Shown piece by piece: positions 1 to 9,288 of a stretch of 64,000 nucleotides of DNA. The notes beneath the pieces are model-generated. The model was not told the DNA's origin. It searched no databases and saw only the letters and a list, made by a program, of their open reading frames with translations. The stretch's first letter is position 1. The number at the start of each line of letters is the position of its first letter. This stretch comes from CAZRKC01 sp964600665 (lineage in GTDB: Bacteria > Bacillota > SLNR01). The stretch covers positions 1 to 64,000 of the forward strand of contig CAZRKC010000009.1 of NCBI GenBank assembly GCA_964600665.1, written 5' to 3'. A program made the translations under genes and the position numbers.

Positions 1-2
1 GG

Positions 3-854
3 GTGCTCATTGCCCGGGTGGGGGATCGGTTTGGCAAGGGGATCCGGACGGCACCCCGGGATGCCCTGATTGCAGAAAGTGCTGACCGCAACCAACAGGG
101 AGCAGCTTTCGGATTACATCGGGCTTTGGATACCATGGGGGCTGTAGTGGGGATTGCCTTTGCCTACTATTTATTCTCCCATTACCAGGGTGATTATGCC
201 CGGGTATTTTTGCTGGCTTTGATCCCGGCCGCCTTGGGCATCGGAACCTTGCTCATGGTGCGGGAACCAAAGGAGAAACGGCTACAAAACCGGCCGCAGA
301 TCGTCGTCCAATGGCGCCAGCTGGATGGGCGACTGAAGCATTTTCTGCTGATTACCCTGGTGTTTACCTTAGGCAACTCATCGAACCAATTTCTATTGCT
401 CCGAGTCCAAAACCTGGGGTTTGCGACGGGAACGGTTTTGCTATTGTATCTTGTCTATAATATTGTCTATGGTTTCAGTGCATATCCGGTGGGTCGACTC
501 GCCGATTTATTCGGGGCAAAGCGACTGCTGGTGACCGGTTATGCTGTATATGGACTGGTGTATATCTTGTTTGCCAGAGCGGGATCCCTCGGTACATTGT
601 ATGGGCTCTTTGCACTGTATGGGCTGCATAGCGGACTAACAGAAGGGGTACAGAAATCCTTTGTCTCCCAGCTGGCACCAGCGGAAGCCAAAGGGACGTT
701 TATGGGACTGCATGCCACATTAGTCGGGATCGGTTTGTTTCCCGCATCACTGTTGGCGGGACTCCTTTGGTCGACAGTCGGACCGGCCGCACCATTCTGG
801 TTCGGCGGAAGTCTGGGGTTTCTGGCTGCCGCGGGCTTGTGGCTGTTCATTTGA
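3..854 (+). CDS. MFS permease, 5'-truncated by the window
   Basis: Membrane transporter of the major facilitator superfamily; substrate not predictable. The first visible residues carry the cytoplasmic-loop signature DRFGKGIRTAPRD, which normally lies between TM2 and TM3, so roughly the first 70-100 residues lie outside the window. The rest has repeated hydrophobic spans with Gly/Ala-rich helices (FALYGLHSGLTEG; LVGIGLFPASLLAGLL), consistent with the remaining helices. The frame is open to the left edge, so the GTG at base 3 is not a real start. It ends in TGA 28 bases before the next gene. A flippase-like role in the adjacent polymer locus is possible but not shown. Confidence 0.85.
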   Translation: MLIARVGDRFGKGIRTAPRDALIAESADRNQQGAAFGLHRALDTMGAVVGIAFAYYLFSHYQGDYARVFLLALIPAALGIGTLLMVREPKEKRLQNRPQIVVQWRQLDGRLKHFLLITLVFTLGNSSNQFLLLRVQNLGFATGTVLLLYLVYNIVYGFSAYPVGRLADLFGAKRLLVTGYAVYGLVYILFARAGSLGTLYGLFALYGLHSGLTEGVQKSFVSQLAPAEAKGTFMGLHATLVGIGLFPASLLAGLLWSTVGPAAPFWFGGSLGFLAAAGLWLFI

Positions 855-881
855 AATTCGAATTTAAAGGGGGCATGATGC

Positions 882-1370
882 TTGAGTGCCATGATCTTGC
901 TGGCATCGTCCGTGGACATGCCTGAAATTGATTTACGGCCTATCCAGATGATCACAGTGACCGATGCCATCGCGCAAAACATCCAACCGCATCCCATGAT
1001 ACCCTGGTCACAAATGGATCCAACCGACCCGGTCATGGTGGTGGCCTGTGAAGATGATCTGCATGAACTGATGATTCAGCGCATTAATGAATGGCCGGGG
1101 GACTGCCCCGGGAAGACGTATTTGACCCATCTGTATACGGTCAGTTTTCGTTACACCCCAAAGCGGGGAGTGCAATTGCTGGTTTACCTGAGAATGCATT
1201 TGCCGGCGGGTGAACAAGGGGAGCTGTGGCATGTATTTCTGGGAGATGACACGTCGGTCTGCACCTTTCAAGTGACCATCGATGCGTTGACCCAAGACAT
1301 GCTCGCGTCTATTCTGGATCATGCCCATCCTGGATTTTGCTGGAATCAAAGCATGCAGGTCAACGCATAG
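882..1370 (+). CDS. hypothetical protein, 162 aa
   Basis: I do not recognise a family. The protein is soluble, without signal peptide or membrane span, rich in Asp, Met and His, with an alternating hydrophobic pattern in the middle (YLTHLYTVSFRY, VQLLVYLRM) that suggests a beta-sheet core. The TTG at 882 is preferred because an AAAGGGGG site lies about 9 bases upstream; the in-frame ATG at 891 is the alternative. It sits alone between the permease and the first sugar dehydrogenase, in the same direction and with the same GC-rich codon use, so it probably belongs to the locus. The opposite strand is also open here, which is common in this GC-rich part. Confidence 0.55.
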   Translation: MSAMILLASSVDMPEIDLRPIQMITVTDAIAQNIQPHPMIPWSQMDPTDPVMVVACEDDLHELMIQRINEWPGDCPGKTYLTHLYTVSFRYTPKRGVQLLVYLRMHLPAGEQGELWHVFLGDDTSVCTFQVTIDALTQDMLASILDHAHPGFCWNQSMQVNA

Positions 1371-1486
1371 AGCAGTCAATTCATTCCGGACTGGGATGAA
1401 TCGGCTGCTTTTTGCAGGATATGCCGGAAGGAACGAGAATTAATCAAGATTATGATACACCACAGGAAAAGGGGAATCAGACGCGC

Positions 1487-2806
1487 ATGAGTATATATCA
1501 GGCTTTGCTCCAGGGCGATGCCATTTTGTCTGTGATTGGATTAGGATATGTGGGCATGCCGATTGCCGTGGCCTTTGGGAAAAAGGTCAAAGTCATCGGG
1601 TATGATGTCAATCCAACGAAAATCCAGCAGTACCGATCCGGTATTGATCCCACCCGGGAGGTCGGTGATGAAGCCATTCGGGAAACAACGGTTGACTTTA
1701 CGGCAGATCCCACCCAGCTGCAGGCGGCGCGGTTTCATATTATTGCCGTGCCGACCCCCATCAACGCTGACAAGACGCCGGATCTGACGCCGGTGGTCAA
1801 TGCCAGTCACACCGTTGGGCGTAACTTGATGTCTGGGTCTTTCGTGGTTTATGAGTCCACCGTATATCCCGGTGTGACTGAGGATATATGTATTCCCATT
1901 TTGGAAGCCGAGTCGGGTCTGCGCTGCGGGGAAGATTTCTGGGTGGGGTATTCGCCGGAACGAATCAATCCCGGGGACCCGGTGAATCGACTGGAATCCA
2001 TCGTGAAGATCGTATCAGCAGTGGACGAAACATCGTTGCAGGAGATTGCCCAAGTCTATGAACTGGTGATTACAGCCGGTGTCCATCGGGCGCGGTCCAT
2101 TAAAGTGGCAGAAGCTGCCAAAGTGGTGGAAAACAGCCAGCGGGATATCAATATTGCCTTTATGAATGAACTGGCGATGGTCTTTGACCGGATGGGCATC
2201 GATACCAAAGATGTGATCGACGCCATGAATACCAAATGGAATGCACTTAAGTTTTATCCGGGTCTGGTGGGCGGTCATTGCATTGGTGTAGATCCGTATT
2301 ATTTCATCTATGAGGCAGCGAAACTGGGTTATCACAGCCAAATCATCCTGTCCGGCCGCAAGATCAATGACGGGATGGGTGAATTTGTGGCGGATGCCTT
2401 GATCAAGCGATTGATCCAGACGGACAAAGTGGTATCCAAAAGCCGGGTGGTGATTATGGGCATCACATTCAAAGAAAACTGCCCGGATCTGCGTAATTCC
2501 CGGGTGGTGGATATCATCCGCCGCCTAAAAGAGTTTGGGATCACGCCCCTTGTGGTGGACCCGGAAGCAGATTCAGCAGAAGCCATGCATGAATACGGGG
2601 TCGCACTGACACCGATCGCGGATGTGAAGGATGCCGACTGTCTGGTCTTTGCTGTCGCCCATCAGGGGTTCAGAAATCTGTCATGGGATCAGATCGATGG
2701 CATGTTTGCACCGCAGCCCCAGGCAGGAAAGGTGATCATCGATGTCAAGAGCATTCTGGACCGCAAGGAACTGGATGCCCGGGGGTATACCTACTGGCGG
2801 CTATAA
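1487..2806 (+). CDS. UDP-N-acetylhexosamine 6-dehydrogenase (TviB/WbpO type)
   Basis: Predicted NAD-dependent oxidation of a UDP-N-acetylhexosamine (UDP-GlcNAc or UDP-GalNAc) to the uronic acid for a surface polymer. It is 439 aa. The Rossmann motif GLGYVGMP is near residue 16, the central signature KVAEAAKVVENSQRD near 208, and the catalytic Cys is in GGHCIGVDPYY near 265. The C-terminal UDP-binding domain contains FKENCPDLRNSR. The ATG at 1487 follows AGGAAAAGGGG and aligns with the start of the twin gene at 31486, which has exactly the same length; the frame is open further upstream but without a better start. A glycosyltransferase follows 32 bases downstream. Confidence 0.9.
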   Translation: MSIYQALLQGDAILSVIGLGYVGMPIAVAFGKKVKVIGYDVNPTKIQQYRSGIDPTREVGDEAIRETTVDFTADPTQLQAARFHIIAVPTPINADKTPDLTPVVNASHTVGRNLMSGSFVVYESTVYPGVTEDICIPILEAESGLRCGEDFWVGYSPERINPGDPVNRLESIVKIVSAVDETSLQEIAQVYELVITAGVHRARSIKVAEAAKVVENSQRDINIAFMNELAMVFDRMGIDTKDVIDAMNTKWNALKFYPGLVGGHCIGVDPYYFIYEAAKLGYHSQIILSGRKINDGMGEFVADALIKRLIQTDKVVSKSRVVIMGITFKENCPDLRNSRVVDIIRRLKEFGITPLVVDPEADSAEAMHEYGVALTPIADVKDADCLVFAVAHQGFRNLSWDQIDGMFAPQPQAGKVIIDVKSILDRKELDARGYTYWRL

Positions 2807-2838
2807 ATTGCTCATTATCTCACCCAGGAGGGACGCAG

Positions 2839-3987
2839 GTGAAGATCATGGTGGTCGCCCGGGGGTATCCCACCGGGCGTTATCGGATGAATGGCCTCTT
2901 TGAATATGATCAGGTCAGGGCTTTGGTAAACGCAGGTCACCAAGTGGCCCTGTGTTTTGTCGACTTGCGCTCTGCTGCCAAAGTGCGGGCCTGGGGATTT
3001 GAACAACGGCAGCAAGATGGTCTTACCATCATGGGCATTCATATTCCCTGTGGGCGAATTCCGACCCGGGTATTGCACCGGATCAATGTCTGGGGTTTAC
3101 GCCAGGTATATAATCGCATCGTATCCACATGGGGGCGGCCAGATCTGATCCATGGGCACTTTATCCGGATGGGCGCGGCCATGGCGGAGGCATTAGCGGA
3201 TACGGGTATCCCCCTGGTGTTGACGGAGCATTTTTCCGGGATGCACGAAACAGAATTATCCTCCGGTCTTTTACGATTGGGACATGCCACCTATCCCCGG
3301 ATGGATGGCTTAATTACCGTAAGCCAGCATCTGGCTGATCTCACCGAAGCCCGGTTTGGCATCAAACCCATGGTCATTCCCAATGTGATCCAAGGTCACT
3401 GGTTTGCGCAGGCAGCATGTATTCGACAAGAAAAACCGTTTATTTTCGTGTCGACAGGGGCGTTGACCACTGCAAAAGGGATGGATTTGCTGGTGGAGGC
3501 ATGTGTGGCCGCCTTTCAAAGGCAGCCAGACATGCAGTTGCATCTATTTGGGGATGGTCCTTTACGGTCTGCTTTGGCCCACACGATCCAGCAGCATGGA
3601 CTGGATGCGCGGATTTTTTTACGGGGTTCCTGCAGTCGTGAAGTGATTGCGCATCAAATGGGGGAAAGCCATGCTTTTGTTTTGTTGTCCCGGAAAGAGA
3701 CCTTTGGCGTCGCCGTGGCCGAAGCACTGGCAGCGGGACTGCCGGTTTTATCCACCCGCTCCGGGGGCCCGGAAGAATTCATCCATCCAGGGAATGGCAT
3801 CTTGCTTTCAGACCCTTCGGTTGCCGCGGTCACCGCACACCTGCTCACCATGCCGGATCAGATTCACCAGTACCCCAGGGTGGATATCGCCAGAGAAATC
3901 CAGGATCAATTTTCCGGTCCAGTGGTGGCAGACCGGTTAACGGCATATTATGAAATTGTCCGCTATGAATCAGGGAGGTCCCGCTGA
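2839..3987 (+). CDS. GT4-family glycosyltransferase
   Basis: Retaining GT-B glycosyltransferase of the group 1/GT4 type, predicted to add one sugar to a lipid-linked repeat unit on the cytoplasmic face. It is 382 aa. The N-terminal half has VVARGYPTGRYRMNG and TEHFSGMHETE. The C-terminal nucleotide-sugar-binding half has VSTGALTTAKGMDLL and the E-x7-E pair ETFGVAVAE near residue 290, followed by GLPVLSTRSGGPEE. The GTG at 2839 is chosen because AGGAGG lies 7 bases upstream and the homologous region begins at VKIMVVARG; the frame stays open upstream into the preceding gene. The stop overlaps the next start as ATGA, so translation is probably coupled. Confidence 0.88.
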   Translation: MKIMVVARGYPTGRYRMNGLFEYDQVRALVNAGHQVALCFVDLRSAAKVRAWGFEQRQQDGLTIMGIHIPCGRIPTRVLHRINVWGLRQVYNRIVSTWGRPDLIHGHFIRMGAAMAEALADTGIPLVLTEHFSGMHETELSSGLLRLGHATYPRMDGLITVSQHLADLTEARFGIKPMVIPNVIQGHWFAQAACIRQEKPFIFVSTGALTTAKGMDLLVEACVAAFQRQPDMQLHLFGDGPLRSALAHTIQQHGLDARIFLRGSCSREVIAHQMGESHAFVLLSRKETFGVAVAEALAAGLPVLSTRSGGPEEFIHPGNGILLSDPSVAAVTAHLLTMPDQIHQYPRVDIAREIQDQFSGPVVADRLTAYYEIVRYESGRSR

Positions 3988-5261
3988 TGGGCGCACACAC
4001 GGAAATCAATCCAAATCGACCGATCTTTGCACTTTTGGCGTTTTGCATCATATTGACGCCAAACATACCCATTCCCGGCTTCTTTGCGGTGCGCCTGGAG
4101 CAGTTGCTGTTGGCACTCTTTGGGCTTTCAGTGGTGATCATGTGGGTGAGCGGCAAACGGCTGGTGTTGCGGTCATGGACGTTTCCGCTGTGGTTGGCGG
4201 GGTTTGGCGTGTGCATGCTCATCGCCATCGGCAACGGGTATCGGTCAGGATTGCCGGTGGTGCCCAACGATTTTTTTGAAATCGCCAAGACGGTCATGTA
4301 TCCAGGGTTTTTTATCATGGCATCCGCTGTGCTGGTAGGGAAGCGGGATCAATTATGGGGTATGCAGGTGGTGCACGGAGTCCTGGTTGTCTCTGCATTG
4401 ATTGCCTTGACCCAGTTTTTCAACCCGTGGAATATGAATGCCTATTATGTCCCCTGGATGGCACCGACCCAGTACGCCGCCCTGATGGAAGGTTATACCT
4501 GGCCCCGGGTGATCGGCATGGCCAATAACCCCAATGCATACGGCTTTATGGCGGCACTGGGGGTGATGCTGGGGATGATTCTGCTTAAATTGCAGCGCAA
4601 TCCCATGTACATGCTGACCACGGTGCTGATGGTGACAGTGTTGATGATGACTCGCTCCCGGACCGCCTTTGTCATGTTAGGAGTTATGCTGATGGTTTAT
4701 ATCTGGCTGAGTCTTTCCCGGAATCGAGGGAGGAAGGGACGGATTTCCCGGCTTGGAGGGGTGCTGCTGGCACTGGCAGGGGGAATTATTTTTCTGACGG
4801 CGCTGTTGCTGCTATTTCCTGAGTCGTTGACCTGGCGGTTTAAAGAAATGTTCAATCTGGCAGAAAGCCGCTCATGGCAGATTCGGCTGCGGGTCTGGGA
4901 GGAATACTTCTGGATGTTCATGGACCACCCGTTATTGGGGACGGGTCCGGTGAAAGCCATGCCCCACCGCATTCCGGCAGACAATGAATGGCTGTTTCTC
5001 TTAAAGCGCTATGGCCTTGTGGGCACCATCTATTTTGTGGCGGTCTTTTGGACATGGGTGAACCGTTCATGGCAGCTGCTTATGGGGCATCCCGCCGGCC
5101 GTTTGTATGTATCCTTGCTGGTGGGAGCTGCCGTGTATATGATTCCCGCATCGGTGTTCCATTCCTATCAACTGATGGCACTGGTCATGATCATGGGTGC
5201 ACTTGCAAATGCATCGAACCTTGGGCCGCCAGGTTTTGAGGGGAGCGGTGGCCGTGGATGA
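3987..5261 (+). CDS. O-antigen ligase/polymerase (Wzy/WaaL type)
   Basis: Polytopic membrane protein of 424 aa with about ten hydrophobic spans. It carries the family pattern of the large outer loop: a RTAFVMLGV helix, then RLRVWEEYFWMFMDHPLLGTGP near residues 305-325 and DNEWLFLLKRYGLVG. The H-P-x-x-G-x-G and N-x-x-L-x-x-x-x-x-x-G elements are typical of the O-antigen ligase domain. The predicted role is polymerisation or ligation of undecaprenyl-linked repeats at the outer face of the membrane. The ATG follows GGGAGGT by 7 bases and overlaps the previous stop by one base. With a second Wzy at 40857, the window holds two candidate polymerases, one per composition class. Confidence 0.85.
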   Translation: MGAHTEINPNRPIFALLAFCIILTPNIPIPGFFAVRLEQLLLALFGLSVVIMWVSGKRLVLRSWTFPLWLAGFGVCMLIAIGNGYRSGLPVVPNDFFEIAKTVMYPGFFIMASAVLVGKRDQLWGMQVVHGVLVVSALIALTQFFNPWNMNAYYVPWMAPTQYAALMEGYTWPRVIGMANNPNAYGFMAALGVMLGMILLKLQRNPMYMLTTVLMVTVLMMTRSRTAFVMLGVMLMVYIWLSLSRNRGRKGRISRLGGVLLALAGGIIFLTALLLLFPESLTWRFKEMFNLAESRSWQIRLRVWEEYFWMFMDHPLLGTGPVKAMPHRIPADNEWLFLLKRYGLVGTIYFVAVFWTWVNRSWQLLMGHPAGRLYVSLLVGAAVYMIPASVFHSYQLMALVMIMGALANASNLGPPGFEGSGGRG

Positions 5262-6747
5262 TGGAAACCAATCCGACCGGCTGTGGTTACCTTGGTTGCT
5301 GGTAATCTGGTGTCTGGGGCTGATCTGGATGGCCAGCGGATTCCCGTTCACCGGGGATGACTTTTTCCGGGTCCGGGCCGGGAGTCCCGCATGGTATCAT
5401 GTGATCCCGTTGGCCCGATACTTATGGATCCACACCAACGGTCGGGTACTGGGGAATCTTTCATCATTTCTTTGGGTCGATCATCCCATCATTCTGGCCA
5501 TGATTCGGGGTGGCATGGTGACCCTTATTGCTATCCTGTTGGGGGGCATCACCAAGATTCAATCCCGGTGGGGGTGGGCGGTGGCCATGGGTGGCACCCT
5601 GTTCTTGCCGGTGGCGGTATTTCGGGAAGTATACCCATGGAATGCAGGTTTTTTTAATTATGTACCACCAGTGATGCTGATCCTGCTGGCGGTATGGTGG
5701 TTTGACAATGGGGGCAGGCAAACCACCCGTGGTTATGCGGGTCTGGTTGGACTGGGGGCGGCCTTGTTGGGGACCTCCACGGCGCTATTCATGGAGAATA
5801 TGACCCTGATTGCCGGATGTGCCGGTTTATGGTGGGTTTGGCGGGGCAGGCACCATCGGTCCATATCCGTCCCTTATCTGGTGGGTGTGCTGGCAGGCGG
5901 GGTGCTCATGTTTTCATCACCTATTTATCGCACCGCTCTGGGGGGTGCAGACAGCTATCGGACCATTGCAGGCTCCCTGGGTGCACTATTGCATCAGCTG
6001 GTGACAAACTACCGGATCCTATCCATTCATTTGCTCCATCGTAATCCATTGTTGGTGGGATTGATCCTGCTGTGCATCGCCTGGAGACTCTGGTCCGGCA
6101 AATCAACCCGCTGGTTGCTGGGGCTGGCAGGATGGGGAGCCGGGTATTTCCTGGTGGCAGCTCATTTGCCCCAAAGCTGGGGTTTGTTGTCCCTGTCACA
6201 GCCGATGAAAGGGGCTGCGTTGATGCTGGATCTGCTGATGCTGCTGGCCTTGATGCTGCCGGTGGTTCTAATCCTGTGGCAGGATCAGAACCATAAAGGG
6301 ATGGGATTCATGGCAGCTGCGGTGGTGGCCGCTGCCCCATTGCTGGTAGTCACGCCCATCGGCCCCCGCAACGCATTCAGCCTCCACATCTTCTTGCTAG
6401 GCATGATCTTGACTATGATCAGTGCCCAGGAGACGGGACCGGTCTGGGGGGATCTGCGACTGGGCACGGGGATGCTGGCGGTGGTTATGGTGGTAACCGG
6501 TTATTACGGATTCATGTTTTCCCGGATCGGTGAAACCCAGAGGGTTCAATATCACCATATCGCTGCCCAGATGGCACAGGGAGCTACCGAAATCGAGATT
6601 CCGGAGTATCCGTACCCTGAATGGATCTACGGGCCCCACGGACGGAAAATCGAGTATTTGTTCTGCTATGAAAAACCCGGTGATATTCAGATCACATTCA
6701 TTCCCCGGCAGCTGTGGCAGGGGAAATGGGTGGACAATGGTTCGTAG
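5254..6747 (+). CDS. polytopic membrane protein, DUF6056/GT-C-like
   Basis: About 497 aa with ten or more hydrophobic spans and a polar C-terminal tail of about 80 residues (EIPEYPYPEWIYGPHGRKIEYLF). An acidic loop, TGDDFFRV, just after the first membrane span resembles the first outer loop of GT-C glycosyltransferases and of the DUF6056/GtrII-like families, which take sugars from polyprenyl-phosphate donors. GtrA-like and GtrB-like genes follow directly, and Gtr clusters typically hold such a third, serotype-specific transferase, so that is my best inference. The GTG at 5254 is chosen for a GAGGGGAG site 8 bases upstream; GTG 5248 is an in-frame alternative. It overlaps the preceding stop. 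Confidence 0.6.
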   Translation: MDDGNQSDRLWLPWLLVIWCLGLIWMASGFPFTGDDFFRVRAGSPAWYHVIPLARYLWIHTNGRVLGNLSSFLWVDHPIILAMIRGGMVTLIAILLGGITKIQSRWGWAVAMGGTLFLPVAVFREVYPWNAGFFNYVPPVMLILLAVWWFDNGGRQTTRGYAGLVGLGAALLGTSTALFMENMTLIAGCAGLWWVWRGRHHRSISVPYLVGVLAGGVLMFSSPIYRTALGGADSYRTIAGSLGALLHQLVTNYRILSIHLLHRNPLLVGLILLCIAWRLWSGKSTRWLLGLAGWGAGYFLVAAHLPQSWGLLSLSQPMKGAALMLDLLMLLALMLPVVLILWQDQNHKGMGFMAAAVVAAAPLLVVTPIGPRNAFSLHIFLLGMILTMISAQETGPVWGDLRLGTGMLAVVMVVTGYYGFMFSRIGETQRVQYHHIAAQMAQGATEIEIPEYPYPEWIYGPHGRKIEYLFCYEKPGDIQITFIPRQLWQGKWVDNGS

Positions 6748-6768
6748 ACGATCAGGAGGGGCGTATGG

Positions 6769-7173
6769 ATGGGTAAAGCGAAATCGGAAATCCTCCGTTA
6801 CTTGTTTTTTGGTGCCTGCACCACAGGGGTCAACTGGGTGGCCTATTACAGTCTGACCCGGTTTGGGGGACGCGGGTATCTGTTCAGCACCATCGTTGCC
6901 TGGATACTGGCGGTGCTGTTTGCCTTTGTGACCAATAAGTTCTGGGTCTTCAACAGCACTGACTGCTCCCTGGGAACCGTGGGCCGGGAACTGGGTACGT
7001 TTATGGCCGCGCGGCTGTTCTCCGGCGGTGTGGACCTGGGAATCATGTGGCTGGGGGTGGATGTGCTGGGAATGTACGATCTTTGGGTGAAAATCGCTGC
7101 CGGGGTGGTGGTGATCCTGTTGAACTATATCTTAAGCAAGCGGATCATTTTTCGAAAGGGGGGAGCCCGATGA
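6769..7173 (+). CDS. GtrA-family membrane protein
   Basis: A 134-aa four-helix membrane protein of the GtrA family. Visible are the opening LRYLFFGACTTGVNW, the family hallmark FVTNKFWVFN near residue 62, and a last helix ending in LNYILSKRIIFRK. GtrA proteins are thought to flip a polyprenyl-phosphate-linked sugar for GtrB-type donors. The next gene encodes just such a GT2 enzyme and overlaps this one as ATGA, and the preceding large membrane protein could be the acceptor transferase, so the three form a plausible side-chain glycosylation cassette. The start follows AGGAGGGG. Confidence 0.88.
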   Translation: MGKAKSEILRYLFFGACTTGVNWVAYYSLTRFGGRGYLFSTIVAWILAVLFAFVTNKFWVFNSTDCSLGTVGRELGTFMAARLFSGGVDLGIMWLGVDVLGMYDLWVKIAAGVVVILLNYILSKRIIFRKGGAR

Positions 7174-8138
7174 ATCAACGGCTTTCAGTGGTGGTGCCCT
7201 GTTATAACGAAGGGGAGATGCTGCCCCAGTTTTTTGACCGGATGGATGCCCAGCTGCAGCATCTGTCGACAAAGTACGCGTTAGCCATGGAAGTGGTGTT
7301 GGTGGATGATGGCTCCACGGATGATACCTTGCCGTTGATCAAAGAATATGCAACCAGTCATTTGGGAACCCGGTACCTCAGCTTCTCGCGAAATTTCGGC
7401 AAAGAATCCGCGATGCTGGCCGGGATGCGCCATGCCCGGGGTGATCTGGTGGTGGTGATGGATGCTGACCTGCAGCACCCTCCTGAACTGCTGGAAAAAA
7501 TGGTCCAGGGAATCATCGGATCCGGATATGATTGTGTTGCAACCCGGATTACACGCCGGGAAGGGGAAAGCCGGATCCGATCGATGTTTTCCGATTTCTT
7601 CTATCGACTGCACAACCGGCTTTCTGATGTGGTGATCGTGCCCGGCGCCAAGGATTTTCGCATGATGACCCGGCCGATGGTCAACGCCATTCTCGCCATG
7701 CCGGAGTACAACAGGTTTTCCAAAGGGATCTTCAGCTGGGTGGGATTTAAGACCCTGTGGCTGGAAATGGATCCGGTCCCGCGTCCGCTGGGCACATCCA
7801 AGTGGTCTTTTTGGGGCCTGACGGCCTATGCCTTGGATGGGATCACGGCGTTTTCCACCGCACCCTTGCAGTTGGCATCCTGGATGGGCCTTTTGTTTTG
7901 CCTACTGGCCGTGGCGTTGATCGGGGTGGTGGTGGTTAAAACCATCCTCTGGGGTGATCCGGTGGCCGGGTTCCCAACGTTGATCAGTACCGTGATGTTT
8001 TTAGGCGGGGTTCAGCTCTTTACCATCGGGGTGTTAGGTCAGTACATTGCCCGGACCTATCTGGAAACCAAAGGGCGTCCGCTGTATATCATCCGGGAAG
8101 TAAACCCAGGGGATGGGGAGCAGATGGATCGGGTGTAA
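7170..8138 (+). CDS. GT2 polyprenyl-phosphate glycosyltransferase (GtrB/DPM1 type)
   Basis: Predicted to transfer a sugar from a nucleotide donor to undecaprenyl phosphate. It is 322 aa. The GT-A domain begins SVVVPCYNEGEMLP, then LVDDGSTDDT near residue 43 and MDADLQHPPEL near 96 (the metal-binding DxD region), with RNFGKESAMLAGM between. Two hydrophobic C-terminal spans (around residues 230-255 and 265-290) anchor it, as in GtrB and DPM1-like enzymes. The ATG at 7170 follows AAAGGGGGGAG and overlaps the GtrA stop. Earlier in-frame codons lie inside GtrA and lack a site. Confidence 0.9.
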   Translation: MNQRLSVVVPCYNEGEMLPQFFDRMDAQLQHLSTKYALAMEVVLVDDGSTDDTLPLIKEYATSHLGTRYLSFSRNFGKESAMLAGMRHARGDLVVVMDADLQHPPELLEKMVQGIIGSGYDCVATRITRREGESRIRSMFSDFFYRLHNRLSDVVIVPGAKDFRMMTRPMVNAILAMPEYNRFSKGIFSWVGFKTLWLEMDPVPRPLGTSKWSFWGLTAYALDGITAFSTAPLQLASWMGLLFCLLAVALIGVVVVKTILWGDPVAGFPTLISTVMFLGGVQLFTIGVLGQYIARTYLETKGRPLYIIREVNPGDGEQMDRV

Positions 8139-8197
8139 ATACTGCTGATGCGATGAAATCAGTGACCTGCCAAGGGGTGGGCGTCAAAAAAGCCCCC

Positions 8198-8226
8198 TTG
8201 ACAGGATGCACGCAACGTGGCAATAT
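8198..8226 (+). promoter_or_regulatory. candidate sigma-A promoter before the LCP gene
   Basis: A perfect -35 hexamer TTGACA at 8198-8203 is followed after 17 bases by CAATAT, a poor -10 box (TATGCA at 20 bases is another reading). It lies in the only sizeable gap (121 bases) of this stretch, just downstream of a GC-rich imperfect hairpin (CAAGGGG ... CCCCTTG, about 8171-8200) that could separate the upstream unit. Plausible but unproven. Confidence 0.3.
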
Positions 8227-8259
8227 GCATGTGACGGCATCATAAAGAGGTGACATAGC

Positions 8260-9180
8260 GTGGTCAAGCGGATTCGCAGGCGCAGAAAACCGTGGCAAGG
8301 CATCAAACCGAAACAGATCCTCATCGGGGTGCTCATACTGAGTCTCCTCTGGGGTTGGTGGATGTGGGCAAAAATCTTTCAGGCAGTGCCAAACAATGCC
8401 CTGTCGACAGTCCGGGGGGAATCCCGGGAGGGGATCACCAATATCCTGATTGCCGGTGTGGATAATTATTACAGCATGGAAGGCCGTGCAGATTCGGTGA
8501 TGATCCTGAGCATCGATACCCGGGATAACAGTGCCACCATTACCAGTGTGCCCCGGGACTCCCGGGTCACGGTGGATGGGTACGGCTATCGCAAACTCAG
8601 CATGACCATGGAAATCGGGGGGATGCCCCTGCTTCGGTCCAAGCTGGAAGCGCTGCTGGGTATCCGCATCGACCATTATATTTTTACCAATCTGGCTGGA
8701 TTTGAGGATATTGTGGATGCCCTGGGGGGAATCACGGTGAATGTCCCCAAGGAAATGACCGTGCGCAAGACCTTCCCCAACGACTGGGTGACATTGCAGC
8801 CGGGAATCCAGCGGATGGATGGGACGACAACCCTGGCGTATCTCCGATTCCGGTCCGATTCCGGTCATGATCCCGGACGGATGGCCCGGCACCGGGAATT
8901 TTTCACCACCTTGGCAAAACAGACCTTGCGGGCCCGGAATCTATTCCGTTTTCCCCTGATCCTCCATGCCATGTCCAATGCTGTGCGCACGGATCTGACC
9001 ATTTCCGAAGGACTGGCTTTAGCAAACCGGATGCGCACCATGGATCTAGGACAGATTCCCATGGTTGCCCTGGAAGGTCCCTTTGAGCTGATTGACGGTC
9101 TGGCCTATTATGTCATCGATATGGACCATCTCAAAAAAACGGTGAGTGCATATATTTTACGGGATACACCCATGGATTGA
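8260..9180 (+). CDS. LytR-CpsA-Psr (LCP) family cell-wall polymer ligase
   Basis: Predicted to transfer undecaprenyl-pyrophosphate-linked glycopolymer to peptidoglycan outside the cell. It is 306 aa, with a Lys/Arg-rich cytoplasmic N-terminus, one membrane anchor at about residues 20-40 (ILIGVLILSLLWGWWMW), then the LCP domain. Diagnostic segments are NILIAGVDN, GRADSVMILSID, SVPRDSRV, YGYRKLS, FEDIVDALGGI and LAYLRFRSDSGHDPGRMARHREF, which hold the Arg and Asp residues that bind the pyrophosphate. GTG at 8260 follows AAAGAGGTGA. Its place in the locus argues that the polymer is wall-linked, as expected for a Gram-positive cell. Confidence 0.92.
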   Translation: MVKRIRRRRKPWQGIKPKQILIGVLILSLLWGWWMWAKIFQAVPNNALSTVRGESREGITNILIAGVDNYYSMEGRADSVMILSIDTRDNSATITSVPRDSRVTVDGYGYRKLSMTMEIGGMPLLRSKLEALLGIRIDHYIFTNLAGFEDIVDALGGITVNVPKEMTVRKTFPNDWVTLQPGIQRMDGTTTLAYLRFRSDSGHDPGRMARHREFFTTLAKQTLRARNLFRFPLILHAMSNAVRTDLTISEGLALANRMRTMDLGQIPMVALEGPFELIDGLAYYVIDMDHLKKTVSAYILRDTPMD

Positions 9181-9288
9181 ACGCCACGGGTTGCAGGAAT
9201 TTCGACAACTTTCGCGGAATGACACCATAGATACGGGGCATCAGCCGCACTTTTGGCTTGTGCATTTGGTCTTTGAGGGGGCTTATCG

